Of a stretch of DNA of 64,000 bases, positions 17,484-27,592 are shown piece after piece. The stretch covers positions 620,001 through 684,000 of the forward strand of contig NZ_JAAORN010000001.1 in NCBI RefSeq assembly GCF_017695975.1. Reading direction: 5' to 3'. The stretch is from Prochlorococcus marinus CUG1417. GTDB taxonomy: Bacteria > Cyanobacteriota > Cyanobacteriia > PCC-6307 > Cyanobiaceae. The notes below the pieces were generated by a model, which saw only the letters and a program-made list of their open reading frames with translations, was not told where the DNA came from and searched no databases. Within the stretch, counting starts at the first letter, position 1; each line of letters opens with the position of its first letter. The position numbers and the translations under genes were made by a program.

Positions 17484-18227
17484 ATGGATTTAATTAGAAA
17501 TCAATTTTTTTTAGGTTTTTGTATTAATTTTATTTTGATTTTTATTTTCTGTAAAATTCCTTTGATGACAAAAAGTGGTTGGATAAGTGCAGGCATTTTA
17601 GGCACAATTTTATGGGGATGTTTGTCTTGGCAGGGATGGATGTCAGTTGTAATTTATTTATTATTTGGATCTCTCGTTACTAAAATAGGATTTAAATTTA
17701 AAAAAGAACAAGGAATAGCTGAAAAAAGAGGTGGGAGAAGAGGTCCTGAGAATGTATGGGGATCTGCAGCAACAGGATTATTTCTTGCAATTATGACCAA
17801 ATTTAATGCTGCCAACGTAGTGATGTTTAAAGTGGGTTTTGCTGCAAGTTTTGCTGCAAAGTTGGCGGATACTTTTGGCAGCGAAATTGGAAAAAGATTT
17901 GGTAAAGACACATATTTAATTACTTCACTTAAAAAGGTTGATAGAGGAACTGAAGGAGGAATAAGTATAGAAGGAACATTAGCTAGTGTTTTGGGATCAA
18001 TATTTATGGCTTTTATAATGCTTCGTCTATCAATTATTTCCTCAAAATATCATTTTATAGTTGTTGTGGTTTCTGGATTCTTGGCAACACTTTCTGAAAG
18101 TATTATTGGTGCTAAATTCCAAAACAAATATAAATTAAGTAATGAATTGGTAAATGCTATTCAGACAAGTATTGCTTCTGTCTTCGCTATTTTTGCTCTT
18201 ATTTTATATTCATATTTTTTAAATTAA
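17484..18227 (+). CDS. DUF92/TIGR00297 membrane protein, VTE6-like
   Basis: 247 residues, about six membrane helices. The block KRGGRRGPENVWGSAATGLF and the loop SFAAKLADTFGSEIGKRFGK are diagnostic of DUF92. Plant VTE6 in this family is a phytyl-phosphate kinase that salvages phytol from chlorophyll turnover for tocopherol and chlorophyll, so a prenyl-phosphate kinase role is plausible here but unproven. It starts 6 bp after rsmE. Confidence 0.8.
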   Translation: MDLIRNQFFLGFCINFILIFIFCKIPLMTKSGWISAGILGTILWGCLSWQGWMSVVIYLLFGSLVTKIGFKFKKEQGIAEKRGGRRGPENVWGSAATGLFLAIMTKFNAANVVMFKVGFAASFAAKLADTFGSEIGKRFGKDTYLITSLKKVDRGTEGGISIEGTLASVLGSIFMAFIMLRLSIISSKYHFIVVVVSGFLATLSESIIGAKFQNKYKLSNELVNAIQTSIASVFAIFALILYSYFLN

Positions 18228-18243
18228 TAATATTTGGGAAGAC

Positions 18244-18888
18244 CTAGGATTCCTTCCATTTTGTAAGAATCTCCCAGCTTTTAAGTCTTTGGAAAAGCCA
18301 GAAATGACCTTCGGAATTTAGATGAATTCCATCATGAGTAATCCAATTTTTACTCCTTTTATCAGAGTACATTTCTCTAAAAGTAGGAAGAAATGGGACA
18401 TTCTGATTGAGGCATACTTCCTCCATTCTCCTTTCATAAGTATTACAAAAATCATTTGAGTACCATAGACATCCTGCGAACGGCATTTTGCTTTCGTCAA
18501 CTGGTGTCAGACCAATAACAAATACATTTGTTTGAGAGTTCATTTCATTAATTAGCCTCTCTAATCCATATTCAAATCCATCTATATCTAATTGATGTCT
18601 TCCATTTATCTGACCAATTGCTGCAGTGTCGTTAAGACCTACATTTAGTAGGATTGCTTTAGGTTTATTTCTTCTAGTTTCTCCTCTAGATGACCATTCT
18701 TTTTCCCATCTAGATGAAACTTTTTCTATCCCATCCCCCCTAACGCCAAGTTGATAAATAACTGGCCCATTGTGGTTATTGCACCAATCTTTTCTAAGCC
18801 TCTCACACCATCCACCTCCCTCATTATCTCCCCATCCATAAACTGAGCTATCTCCAATTACAACTAGTTGTTTTGGTAAACTAATCAC
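18244..18888 (-). CDS. SGNH/GDSL-family hydrolase
   Basis: 214 residues. Block I VVIGDSSVYGWGDN (nucleophile Ser), block III LNVGLNDTA (oxyanion Asn) and block V THDGIHLNSEGH (catalytic Asp and His) are all present, so it should be an active esterase or lipase. No signal peptide, hence cytosolic. It lies 49 bp downstream of phnE on the same strand and may be read through from the phn operon. Substrate unknown. Confidence 0.85.
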   Translation of the reverse strand: MISLPKQLVVIGDSSVYGWGDNEGGGWCERLRKDWCNNHNGPVIYQLGVRGDGIEKVSSRWEKEWSSRGETRRNKPKAILLNVGLNDTAAIGQINGRHQLDIDGFEYGLERLINEMNSQTNVFVIGLTPVDESKMPFAGCLWYSNDFCNTYERRMEEVCLNQNVPFLPTFREMYSDKRSKNWITHDGIHLNSEGHFWLFQRLKSWEILTKWKES

Positions 18889-18937
18889 TATAACCGGAAA
18901 AAAATAATTACTTGATTTAACAAATTATTCTTACAAA

Positions 18938-20440
18938 TCAAGTTAAACTATTTTTGATTTTACCATTTATTAATTCGCCAACTATTGCGATGGAGCTATA
19001 AGCTATCAAAACTATGGTAACTTCTTGCCATGCGAAGGAACTTAGTGATTCTTGCAATTGCCAACCTAGACCAACACTTCCAATAACCCCAACAATTGCA
19101 GTTTCTCTAATAATGATGTCAGATCTATAAGCGCAATATGCTAAGTAACTTTTTGCTTGTTGAGAAAATAAACCTAAAAGCCAACTAGTCTTTTTTGAGA
19201 TTCCTAGAGATTTCATCGCAATATAATTTCTCTTGTCTTGGCTATCTAGATTTGTAAAAAGTAATTTGCTAGTAATACCAGCGTTGTGGAGACCTAATGT
19301 TAAAGCTGCTAAAGATAAAGAAGGATTATTAAAAGTTAATAGAGTTAGAAGTATCACAGGTGTAGGTATTAAACGTAATAAAAATGCAAAAATTTTTATA
19401 AAAATTTTAGAAGTATTGTTGTTAAAAATTCCTATTACTAATGGAGGTAAACTAATTGCGATTCCTGTTGATAAAAAACTTAAAATTATTGTTTCTAATA
19501 TAAGTTTTAAGAAATCAAATAATCCTAAATCTGAACTTGATTTAAATAGAGAACTAATGGAATTAAAATTTTCAAAATTATAATTAAAAATAAAATAAAG
19601 AAAATATGAAAAAGAAAATAAAATTGTTATAAAAAAAACTGCAATAAAAAAAATAGATAGTATTTTATTTGTAGTAATAAATTTTATTTTTTTAATTATT
19701 AATCCAGAAAGAATTATTAAAATTGCTAAGGACCATAAATAAGTCCATAACTCTCTAAAATTCAAAGTTTGGAAAGATAAAAAAATACTGGTACCTATTC
19801 CTCCAATCCCAAAAATTCCTAAAATCACAGTACTTCTTATTGAACACTCTAATCGATATAAACCAAAGTTTTTAAATGTATTTATTATTGGATTCCATAT
19901 TAAAGTTAGTAAAGAAGAGAATTTAGGTGCATTTATTTGATTTATAGATTCAAAACTTTTGTAGTCAATAGTTTCTAATTGTTCAGCAAAAACTTTTGAA
20001 TTTACAGCAATATAAGGTATACATATAGCTATTATTGCTATCGAAAAATTTATTCCATATATTTGCATTAATAGTATTCCCCAAACCACTTCGTGTATAG
20101 ATCTAATTATTATTAGAAAAAACCTTATTATGCGATAGAAAAAATTTGGAATATTAAAGATTTTATAAAAAATATTTGAGGAAATTATTCCAAAAATTAC
20201 TCCAAAAGTAATACTTACTAACCAACTAAAAAAACCAATTAAGATAGTTTCATTTAATCGCTTAATTACGGTAATAATGATTTCATTATCTATCTTGGGA
20301 TTAAATGCAGAAATTAAGAATTCTTGGAATAATTTAAATCCTCCAAAATGAATATTGTTTATTAATTGATACCCTAGAGGTATGCATACCAAAATTGGAA
20401 GAAAAGATAATGAAGTATAGTTTAATTTTAATTTGTTCAA
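18938..20440 (-). CDS. phnE: Phosphonate/phosphite ABC transporter permease, double-length
   Basis: 500 residues, about twice the ~260 of a typical PhnE. Two binding-protein-dependent permease domains are visible in tandem: one around residues 70-270 (EVVWGILLMQIYGINFSIAI region, then GIFGIGGIGT) and one around 320-495 (LRLIPTPVILL region, then GVIGSVGLGW). Both halves keep a GxxGxGxxG-type end of the EAA loop. A fused dimer would replace the usual homodimer. Last gene of the phnD-phnC-phnE unit, 4 bp after phnC. Confidence 0.9.
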   Translation of the reverse strand: MNKLKLNYTSLSFLPILVCIPLGYQLINNIHFGGFKLFQEFLISAFNPKIDNEIIITVIKRLNETILIGFFSWLVSITFGVIFGIISSNIFYKIFNIPNFFYRIIRFFLIIIRSIHEVVWGILLMQIYGINFSIAIIAICIPYIAVNSKVFAEQLETIDYKSFESINQINAPKFSSLLTLIWNPIINTFKNFGLYRLECSIRSTVILGIFGIGGIGTSIFLSFQTLNFRELWTYLWSLAILIILSGLIIKKIKFITTNKILSIFFIAVFFITILFSFSYFLYFIFNYNFENFNSISSLFKSSSDLGLFDFLKLILETIILSFLSTGIAISLPPLVIGIFNNNTSKIFIKIFAFLLRLIPTPVILLTLLTFNNPSLSLAALTLGLHNAGITSKLLFTNLDSQDKRNYIAMKSLGISKKTSWLLGLFSQQAKSYLAYCAYRSDIIIRETAIVGVIGSVGLGWQLQESLSSFAWQEVTIVLIAYSSIAIVGELINGKIKNSLT

Positions 20441-20444
20441 CTAA

Positions 20445-21185
20445 TTAATATATTTTGTCTAAATGAATCTTCTTTAAGTTATTTCTTTTAATATTAAAAA
20501 AAATTTTACCATCCCTGATTCCAATAACTTTATCGAAATCGTTCAGCAAATCTAATCGATGTAATGCAACTAATGCCGTCTTTGGTGATTTTTTTGTATT
20601 ATTTTTATCGACACTTTCAAGCATAAGGTTTTTAATTGTTGTTATCAATTTGGGATCTAGATTATTAAAAGGCTCATCTGCAAGTAATATATTTGATCCT
20701 TGAATTAATGATCTGGCTACAGCCACCCTTTGTTTTTGCCCGCCAGATAGGTTTCTGATTTTTTTGTCGTAAATAGAGTTATGAAGTCTACATAATTGCA
20801 TATATTTATGCGCCTTCTTAAAAGAACTTATATTTAGTAAATTTTTAAAAGCGAAATAAAAATTGTTTTCCGCTAGTAGTCCACAATTAACATTTTGTTC
20901 TGCAGAGAGATCTTCTATTAATCTTAAATCTTGCCATATAGTTGTTATTTTACTTTTCTGCTTTCTATCTAATTCCTCGAAACTTTTATTGAATAATTTA
21001 ACCTCACCTTGAGTTGGCTTGATAGTGCCATTAAGGACTGATATAAGTGTAGTTTTTCCTGAGCCGCTTTTACCTAAAAGTGCAATTTTATCCCCAGAAT
21101 TTATTTTTAAGTTTACTTTATTTAGGATCAGATTATTTTTGTATTTATAAGATATATTTTTTAATTCTAAGACAGTATTATTCAT
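20445..21185 (-). CDS. phnC: Phosphonate/phosphite ABC transporter ATP-binding protein
   Basis: 246 residues. Walker [11 protein letters not shown] (38-47), Q-loop TTIWQDLRLIEDLSAEQNV, signature LSGGQKQRVAVARS, Walker B ILLADEPFNNLD and the H-loop LVALHRLD. The ATGA overlap with the phnD stop shows translational coupling. Expected role: powering uptake of phosphonates or phosphite captured by PhnD. Confidence 0.93.
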   Translation of the reverse strand: MNNTVLELKNISYKYKNNLILNKVNLKINSGDKIALLGKSGSGKTTLISVLNGTIKPTQGEVKLFNKSFEELDRKQKSKITTIWQDLRLIEDLSAEQNVNCGLLAENNFYFAFKNLLNISSFKKAHKYMQLCRLHNSIYDKKIRNLSGGQKQRVAVARSLIQGSNILLADEPFNNLDPKLITTIKNLMLESVDKNNTKKSPKTALVALHRLDLLNDFDKVIGIRDGKIFFNIKRNNLKKIHLDKIY

Positions 21186-22075
21186 CTAATTTTTTTTAAT
21201 TTCCTCCCGATTTCCTCTATTTTTTCATATTGTTTTGCTTCTGCCTTAATAAATCTTTTTGCATTGAACATATCTAATATCTGTTTATGTGATTTTTGCT
21301 TTATATCTAAATTTAGAATTACTGATTTAAGTTCGTTTGTAAACCCTTCCCCGAATCTATTGTCAAGATCCCCTTGAGCAATCCAATGATAGTCAAAATA
21401 TTCTGGGGTGATCCAGAATAATTCTGAATTACTTGTTCTTTTAGGATTATTTTTAAGAGTGTTTTCCCAAACTTGTTTATTTAAAGCTCCAGAATCAAAT
21501 GCCCCACTATTAACTAAAGCTATAGTGGCATCATGACTCCCACTAAAACCAGCTTTTTTGCCTTTAAAGTGTTTAATTTCTAACCCTGCTTGATTTAAAA
21601 AATATTCTGGCATTAATCTTCCAGAAGTTGAGTTTTCAGAGCCAAAAGTAAATCTCAAATTTTTTAGTTTTTTAAGTCCTTTAATGTTTGAAATTGGTTT
21701 AAGTTCTAAATTTTTGTTTACGATAAAAACACTTTTAAATTCCTTATCGATATCTCTTTGAGCTATGACAATTGAATTAGGAGTTTGCAGTCTGGCTTGA
21801 ACTCCTGATAAACCGCCAAACCAAACTAAATCTAAATCTTTAGTTCTAAATCCAGTTACTGCTGCAACATAATTAATAACAGGAATGTATTTGACCTTTA
21901 CATCAAGTTGTTTGGATAATTCTTTTGAAAATAAATTAAATCTTTTGTCCAAAACATTTTGGTTTTGATCAGGTATTGCTCCAACTTTTAAAACTTTTGG
22001 ATTTGAAAATACAGGTGATGAAAAAATAGAAAATAACAGAGATGAACTTACTAGGAAATTTTTTAAATTAAACAT
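21182..22075 (-). CDS. phnD: Phosphonate/phosphite-binding protein
   Basis: 297 residues from ATG 22075 (MFNLKNFLVSSSLLFSIFSS, a signal peptide). A longer frame would overlap aspC. The fold shows LKVGAIPDQNQNV, then GLSGVQARLQTP and GSENSTSGRLMPEYFLNQAG, the PhnD-type anion pocket. Periplasmic capture of phosphonate or phosphite is expected; which ligand cannot be told by eye. It sits 13 bp downstream of aspC. Confidence 0.92.
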   Translation of the reverse strand: MFNLKNFLVSSSLLFSIFSSPVFSNPKVLKVGAIPDQNQNVLDKRFNLFSKELSKQLDVKVKYIPVINYVAAVTGFRTKDLDLVWFGGLSGVQARLQTPNSIVIAQRDIDKEFKSVFIVNKNLELKPISNIKGLKKLKNLRFTFGSENSTSGRLMPEYFLNQAGLEIKHFKGKKAGFSGSHDATIALVNSGAFDSGALNKQVWENTLKNNPKRTSNSELFWITPEYFDYHWIAQGDLDNRFGEGFTNELKSVILNLDIKQKSHKQILDMFNAKRFIKAEAKQYEKIEEIGRKLKKIR

Positions 22076-22088
22076 AAATTTGTTTAAA

Positions 22089-23267
22089 TTAATAGTATTC
22101 AGAGATTGCTTTTTCAATCCTTTGTAGTCCATCATGTATTTTTACCTCTGAAGCTGCGCAAGATATTCTTATATATTGATCAGCCCCAAAAGCTTTTCCG
22201 GGTACAACAACTAATCCGTAATCTTGAAGAGCTTTATTGCAGAAATCAACAGAAGTAATTGAGGAATTAGGTAATTTTGGAAATGCGTAAAATGCTCCGT
22301 TAGGTTCTTCAATATAAATACCATTTATATTATTAAGGCCCTCATAAAGAAGTCTTCTTCTATGATCATAATGGCTATTTATCATTGAGAAAAACTCATT
22401 ATTAATTTTTAAAGCCTCTAAAGCACCTTTTTGAACAAAAGAGCAAACATTACTTGTACTTTGACTTTGTAATGCTGAGGATGCTTTTATTACATCTTTG
22501 GGACCTACTAAATAACCTATCCTCCAGCCAGTCATAGCCCATCCTTTCGCAAATCCATTTATTATAAAAATCCTATCTTTTAAGTCATTTGCTAATGAAG
22601 ATAAACTGTAGTGTTTAAATTCTTTTTTAAGGATTAGTTCGTAAATCTCATCAGAAAGAATATTGATATTTGGATTTTCTCTAACTAAATCGGCAATTTG
22701 TAATAATTCTTTCTTTGATATAACTCTTCCAGTAGGATTATTTGGAGAATTGATAATTATAAATTTAGTTTTTGAAGAGATTTTAGACTTCAAATCTTCT
22801 ATGTTTATTTTGAATCCATCTTCTGCTGAAGAATTTGTAAAAATTGGCTTCCCACCTGCCAATCTAACCATCTGGGGATAACTTAACCAATATGGAGAAG
22901 GAATAATAACTTCGTCTCCAGTATTTAACAAGACTTGGAAAAGATTATATATTGCTTGCTTAGCCCCATTTGTGACCATTACATTTTCAAATTCATAATT
23001 TAAATCGTTTTGAATTTGAAGTTTATTTGCAATTGCTTTTCGGAGATCTAAATTCCCCGCTGCGGGCCCGTACTTTGTAAATCCATCAAATATAGCTTTA
23101 CTTGTAGCCTCTATGACTTCTTTTGGGGCATCAAAATCAGGTTCTCCTGCACTTAAATTGCAAATATCTACTCCTTCTGCAGATAATTGATTTGCTTTAG
23201 CACTTATCTGCAATGTAAGAGAAGGCTCAATTGAAAGTGCCCGATCAGATAAATTAACTTGACTCAT
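22089..23267 (-). CDS. aspC: Aspartate aminotransferase (class I PLP enzyme)
   Basis: 392 residues from ATG 23267 (MSQVNLSDRALSIEPSLTLQ); an upstream TTG would add six residues. Class I aminotransferase landmarks: SAGEPDFDAP, KYGPAAGNLDLR, NSPNNPTG, DEIYE and FAKGWAMTGWRIGYL (PLP Lys in AKG, phosphate-binding Arg). It transfers the amino group between aspartate and 2-oxoglutarate. It heads the run into phnDCE, an odd but probably co-transcribed neighbour. Confidence 0.92.
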   Translation of the reverse strand: MSQVNLSDRALSIEPSLTLQISAKANQLSAEGVDICNLSAGEPDFDAPKEVIEATSKAIFDGFTKYGPAAGNLDLRKAIANKLQIQNDLNYEFENVMVTNGAKQAIYNLFQVLLNTGDEVIIPSPYWLSYPQMVRLAGGKPIFTNSSAEDGFKINIEDLKSKISSKTKFIIINSPNNPTGRVISKKELLQIADLVRENPNINILSDEIYELILKKEFKHYSLSSLANDLKDRIFIINGFAKGWAMTGWRIGYLVGPKDVIKASSALQSQSTSNVCSFVQKGALEALKINNEFFSMINSHYDHRRRLLYEGLNNINGIYIEEPNGAFYAFPKLPNSSITSVDFCNKALQDYGLVVVPGKAFGADQYIRISCAASEVKIHDGLQRIEKAISEYY

Positions 23268-23428
23268 TGACTTATGACTTTTCAAATATGACTTTTAATA
23301 ATGACAAATGCATAAATTAAGAATAAATAAAACTATCACACAATGGTTTAATTTAGTTCATTTTCTTAATCTATTTTATTTTCATGTTTTGAGTTCTTAA
23401 GATAAAAATATTTAAAGTTTTATTTTCG

Positions 23429-23932
23429 GTGAAAAGGTTAGTAATTGGGAGAGGAAGTGTATTTGCAGATTTGGTAATAATTGGTGAAGCACCTGGAGCA
23501 CAAGAAGATTTAGAAGGAAAACCTTATGTAGGTAAATCTGGTAAGTTATTAAACGAATTATTAATACATGCTGGGATTGACTATCAGAAGGATGTTTATT
23601 TTTGTAATGTAATTAAATGTCGTCCACCAAATAATAGAAAACCCACTAGTAGAGAAATTAATATTCATAAACCTTGGTTATTACAGCAAATAAAGCTAGT
23701 TGATCCAAAATTTATATTACTTACTGGTTCTACTGCAATGAGAGCTATTTTAGAAATTAAAGATCCTATAAGTAATTTAAGAGGTCAATGGATTCAAAAA
23801 GATGGGAGAGAAATTATGGTAATTTTTCATCCATCTTATTTGTTGAGATTTCCTTCAAAAGAAATCAATAAACCTTACCATTTAACTTTGAAAGACTTAG
23901 AGAATGTAAGTAGTAAACTATATGCCTTATAA
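23429..23932 (+). CDS. Family 4-type uracil-DNA glycosylase lacking iron-sulfur ligands
   Basis: 167 residues from GTG 23429. Motif 1 GEAPGAQEDLEGKPYVGKSG and motif 2 HPSYLLRF, the catalytic and uracil-binding motifs of family 4 UDG, are intact, so excision of uracil from DNA is expected. The family's 4Fe-4S cluster normally uses a CxxC near the N-terminus, the Cys of KCRPP and one about 15 residues later. Here the N-terminal CxxC segment is absent (the frame is closed by TGA at 23390), and the last Cys is replaced by His (NIHKPWLL). Only KCRPP remains. ispG follows 34 bp later. Confidence 0.85.
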   Translation: MKRLVIGRGSVFADLVIIGEAPGAQEDLEGKPYVGKSGKLLNELLIHAGIDYQKDVYFCNVIKCRPPNNRKPTSREINIHKPWLLQQIKLVDPKFILLTGSTAMRAILEIKDPISNLRGQWIQKDGREIMVIFHPSYLLRFPSKEINKPYHLTLKDLENVSSKLYAL

Positions 23933-23966
23933 TTTAAAGAATCCTTTTTGAATATTAAGAATTTTA

Positions 23967-25184
23967 ATGTCATTAACTCAATCAAAAGAGGTTAATAGTC
24001 TCTCCAAAAGATATTCAACTCATATTGAGAGAAGGATAACTAGAACTGTAATGGTTGGTGATGTAGCTATTGGAAGTGATTATCCAGTAAGAGTTCAATC
24101 GATGATAAATGAAGATACGATGGATGTCGAAAATGCCTACTTAGCAATCAAAAGACTTCATGATGTAGGTTGTGAAATAGTGAGATTAACGGTCCCTTCC
24201 TTAGCGCACGCAAAAGCAGTAGGAGATATTAAAGCAAAATTATTAGAAAATAATATAAATACCCCTTTGGTAGCTGATGTTCACCATAATGGTATGAAAA
24301 TTGCAATGGAGGTTGCAAAACATGTTGATAAAGTAAGAATTAATCCTGGATTGTTTGTTTTTGAAAAATCAGACCCTACAAGAACTGAATATACAGATGA
24401 GGAATTTGAAACTATTAAACAAACAATACTTAAAAGATTTACCCCTTTAGTTGAAGTTTTAAAGGCTGAAAACAAAGCTCTAAGAATTGGAGTTAATCAT
24501 GGATCTCTATCTGAGAGGATGCTTTTTACTTATGGAGATACTCCATTAGGAATGACAGAATCTGCGATGGAGTTCGTCAAAATTTGTGATGAGCTTGATT
24601 TTCATAACATAATTATTTCTATGAAAGCTTCAAGGGCACCTGTCATGATGGCAGCTTACAGAATGATTGCAGATAGACTTGACTCAGAAGGGTATAACTA
24701 TCCCTTGCATTTAGGAGTGACTGAAGCTGGAGATGGTGATTATGGAAGGATTAAAAGTACTGCTGGGATTGGAACTCTTTTAGCAGAGGGATTAGGAGAT
24801 ACCATTAGGGTTTCTTTAACAGAAGCCCCAGAAAAGGAAATACCAGTGTGCTATTCAATTTTGCAATCTTTAGGATTAAGAAAAACAATGGTTGAATACA
24901 TAAGTTGTCCTAGTTGTGGGAGAACACTTTTCAATTTAGAAGAAGTTGTAGATAAAGTTAGGAACGCTACTTCACATTTGACGGGGCTAGACATAGCAAT
25001 TATGGGATGTATCGTTAATGGGCCAGGAGAAATGGCAGACGCTGATTATGGTTATGTTGGTAAAGGTAAAGGAACTATTGCCTTATATAGAAGGAAAGAA
25101 GAGATAAAAAGAGTACCCGAAGATGAGGGGGTTAATGCCTTAATCCAACTTATTAAGGATGATGGGAAGTGGATTGATCCTTAA
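23967..25184 (+). CDS. ispG: 4-hydroxy-3-methylbut-2-enyl diphosphate synthase (IspG/GcpE)
   Basis: 405 residues. Catalyses the penultimate step of the MEP isoprenoid pathway, feeding carotenoids, phytol and quinones. The N-terminal TIM barrel begins [20 protein letters not shown]. The 4Fe-4S ligands are seen in [11 protein letters not shown] and [20 protein letters not shown]. In cyanobacteria ferredoxin supplies the electrons. Confidence 0.96.
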   Translation: MSLTQSKEVNSLSKRYSTHIERRITRTVMVGDVAIGSDYPVRVQSMINEDTMDVENAYLAIKRLHDVGCEIVRLTVPSLAHAKAVGDIKAKLLENNINTPLVADVHHNGMKIAMEVAKHVDKVRINPGLFVFEKSDPTRTEYTDEEFETIKQTILKRFTPLVEVLKAENKALRIGVNHGSLSERMLFTYGDTPLGMTESAMEFVKICDELDFHNIIISMKASRAPVMMAAYRMIADRLDSEGYNYPLHLGVTEAGDGDYGRIKSTAGIGTLLAEGLGDTIRVSLTEAPEKEIPVCYSILQSLGLRKTMVEYISCPSCGRTLFNLEEVVDKVRNATSHLTGLDIAIMGCIVNGPGEMADADYGYVGKGKGTIALYRRKEEIKRVPEDEGVNALIQLIKDDGKWIDP

Positions 25185-25237
25185 GTATTTGTCAAAGTTT
25201 TGAAATTATAAATAAATTCTTTTTATAATATAAAAAA

Positions 25238-26581
25238 ATGAATTTTTTGAAAATAAGAAAATTGCTTAAAAAAAAATTTATAATTCTCTTTGCGACAACC
25301 TTTTCTGGGTTATTTTTAAATAATTTTGCAGAAGCAACAGTTTTAAATAATAGTTATAAAGAAGTAATTGATCATGTTTGGCAAATTGTATATAGGGACT
25401 TTCTTGATTCAAGCGGAAAATTTCAAAAGTCTAATTGGATCAATCTAAGAAAAGAAGTTTTATCAAAAACATATTTAGATAGTAGTGAAGCATATGATGC
25501 GATTAGAGATATGCTTTCTAACTTGGATGACTCTTACACAAGATTTTTAGAACCTAAGGAACTTAATCAAATGAGAATCGATACTTCTGGTGAATTAACT
25601 GGAGTTGGTATCCAAATAGTTAAAGATGAAGAATCTGATGATTTAATAATTATTTCTCCTATAGAGGGTACACCTGCATTTGATGCTGGAATTAAAGCTA
25701 AAGATAAAATATTATCTATAGATGATATTTCTACTGAAGGTATGAATATAGAGGAGGCTGTGAAATTAATAAGAGGACAAAAAGGCACTAAAGTTAAGCT
25801 TGAAATTCTTAGAGGTTCTAGATCCTTTTTTAAGATTTTATCTAGAGAAAAGATTGAGATAAAATCTGTATCTAGTAAAGTCAATCAAACCAAAAACGGC
25901 CTATTAATTGGCTATGTAAGAATTAAACAATTTAATGCAAATGCATCAAAAGAGACGAGAGATGCTATTAAGGATCTAGAAACAAAAAAAGTTTCAGGAT
26001 ATGTTCTTGACTTGAGAAGTAATCCTGGAGGTTTATTAGAATCAAGCATTGATATCTCAAGGCACTTCATTAACGAAGGCGTAATAGTAAGTACAGTAAG
26101 TAAAGATGGTTTAAAAGAAACAAAAAGAGGTAACGGTCAAGCTCTTACAAAAAAACCCTTAATTGTCTTAGTTAATGAGGGTTCTGCTAGTGCTAGTGAA
26201 ATAGTTTCTGGTGCAATAAAAGATAACAAAAGAGGAAAATTAGTTGGCAAGAAAACGTTTGGTAAAGGTTTAGTTCAATCTATGAGAACATTAGTTGATG
26301 GTTCAGGGTTAACTGTTACAGTCGCTAAGTATTTAACTCCTAATGGCACTGACATAAACAAATTTGGAATTATTCCCGATATAGAAGTAAAAATGAATAT
26401 CAACCCTATTCTCCAAAGAGAGATTGGAACTAGAAAAGATAAACAATATAGAGCTGGTGAAAAAGAGCTAATAAATATAATTAATAGAAAGAAAAAGATA
26501 AGTGAATTTAAACCTAATACTAAAAACCTTAATGCATTCCTAAAAATCAATAATAAAGGTCAGGTATTTGCTTTTAATTAA
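25238..26581 (+). CDS. ctp: Carboxyl-terminal processing protease (S41)
   Basis: 447 residues. The signal peptide covers residues ~1-33 (KFIILFATTFSGLFLNNFAE). A PDZ domain lies at ~110-190 (SGELTGVGIQIVKDEESDDL). The catalytic S41 domain has the nucleophile in NEGSASASEIVSGAIKD and the general-base Lys in GKKTFGKGLVQ. Acts in the lumen or periplasm; CtpA of this family matures the D1 protein of photosystem II. Which paralogue this is cannot be settled. It is convergent with nadA, overlapping by four bases. Confidence 0.9.
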   Translation: MNFLKIRKLLKKKFIILFATTFSGLFLNNFAEATVLNNSYKEVIDHVWQIVYRDFLDSSGKFQKSNWINLRKEVLSKTYLDSSEAYDAIRDMLSNLDDSYTRFLEPKELNQMRIDTSGELTGVGIQIVKDEESDDLIIISPIEGTPAFDAGIKAKDKILSIDDISTEGMNIEEAVKLIRGQKGTKVKLEILRGSRSFFKILSREKIEIKSVSSKVNQTKNGLLIGYVRIKQFNANASKETRDAIKDLETKKVSGYVLDLRSNPGGLLESSIDISRHFINEGVIVSTVSKDGLKETKRGNGQALTKKPLIVLVNEGSASASEIVSGAIKDNKRGKLVGKKTFGKGLVQSMRTLVDGSGLTVTVAKYLTPNGTDINKFGIIPDIEVKMNINPILQREIGTRKDKQYRAGEKELINIINRKKKISEFKPNTKNLNAFLKINNKGQVFAFN

Positions 26582-27492
26582 TTACTCATATCCAGCATTC
26601 TCTTTATTGGTACGTAGGCTTTTCTTATTATTTCTGGGTCAAGTTCGATAGACGGGGAATTATTTTTCAAACAATCAAGAATTTTTTCTAAAGTATTTAA
26701 TTTCATATATGGACACTCGTTACATTTACAACCTTCAATATCTGGGACTTCAATAAAAATTTTGTTAGGTTCTTTCTTCTTCATTTGATGTATTATTCCA
26801 GGTTCAGTTAATACCATGTAAGTTTTAGATGGATCTTTACTGACGAAATCAAGTAGTTTACTCGTTGATCCAATAAAGTCTGAGAGAATTAGTAAATTTT
26901 GACTACATTCAGGATGAGCAATGACTTTAGATCCTGGATTTTGATATTTTAATTTTAGAAGTGCTTCTTCACTAAATGATTCATGAACAATGCAGCTGCC
27001 AGGCCATAATTTAAGATCTCTTCCTGAATTCTTTTGCACCCATCTCCCAAGGTTCTGATCTGGAGCAAAAATTATTTTTTTATCTTCAGGTATTTTTTTT
27101 ACTAATGAGACTGCATTACTGCTTGTACATATCAGATCACTTTGCGCTTTTACTTCTGCAGTACAATTTATATAACTTACGACATAGTGATCTGGATTTT
27201 CTTCCCTAAATTTTTGAAATTTATCTGAGGGACAATCGTCTGCTAATGAGCATCCTGCTTCAATATCAGGTAAAAGGACTGTTTTATTAGGGCTAAGTAT
27301 TTTTGCGGTTTCGGCCATAAAGTGAACTCCGCAAAAAATTATTATATCTGCATCATTATTGGCAGCTTTCCTAGATAGATCTAATGAATCTCCAATGAAA
27401 TCTGCAATTTCCTGAATCTCTGGAGCTTGATAATAGTGCGCAAGAATAATGGCATTCGCCTTTTTGCAAAGCTCCTTTATTTCAGAAATCAA
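26578..27492 (-). CDS. nadA: Quinolinate synthase A
   Basis: 304 residues. Condenses iminoaspartate with dihydroxyacetone phosphate in NAD synthesis, using a 4Fe-4S cluster. Key segments: AIILAHYYQAPEIQEIADFI, INCTAEVKAQSD (cluster Cys), PGSCIVHESF, HPECSQ and GCKCNECPYMKLNTLEKIL. Length and motifs are normal. The next upstream gene is divergent. Confidence 0.95.
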   Translation of the reverse strand: MISEIKELCKKANAIILAHYYQAPEIQEIADFIGDSLDLSRKAANNDADIIIFCGVHFMAETAKILSPNKTVLLPDIEAGCSLADDCPSDKFQKFREENPDHYVVSYINCTAEVKAQSDLICTSSNAVSLVKKIPEDKKIIFAPDQNLGRWVQKNSGRDLKLWPGSCIVHESFSEEALLKLKYQNPGSKVIAHPECSQNLLILSDFIGSTSKLLDFVSKDPSKTYMVLTEPGIIHQMKKKEPNKIFIEVPDIEGCKCNECPYMKLNTLEKILDCLKNNSPSIELDPEIIRKAYVPIKRMLDMSN

Positions 27493-27592
27493 ATCCTCTT
27501 CGTTTTGAACTGATTTCTGTTTTGCAGTAGAAGTTATACTGGTCAGGATTTAGAATATCTCTAAATAGATTATATGCCTTTAAACAGAAAAA

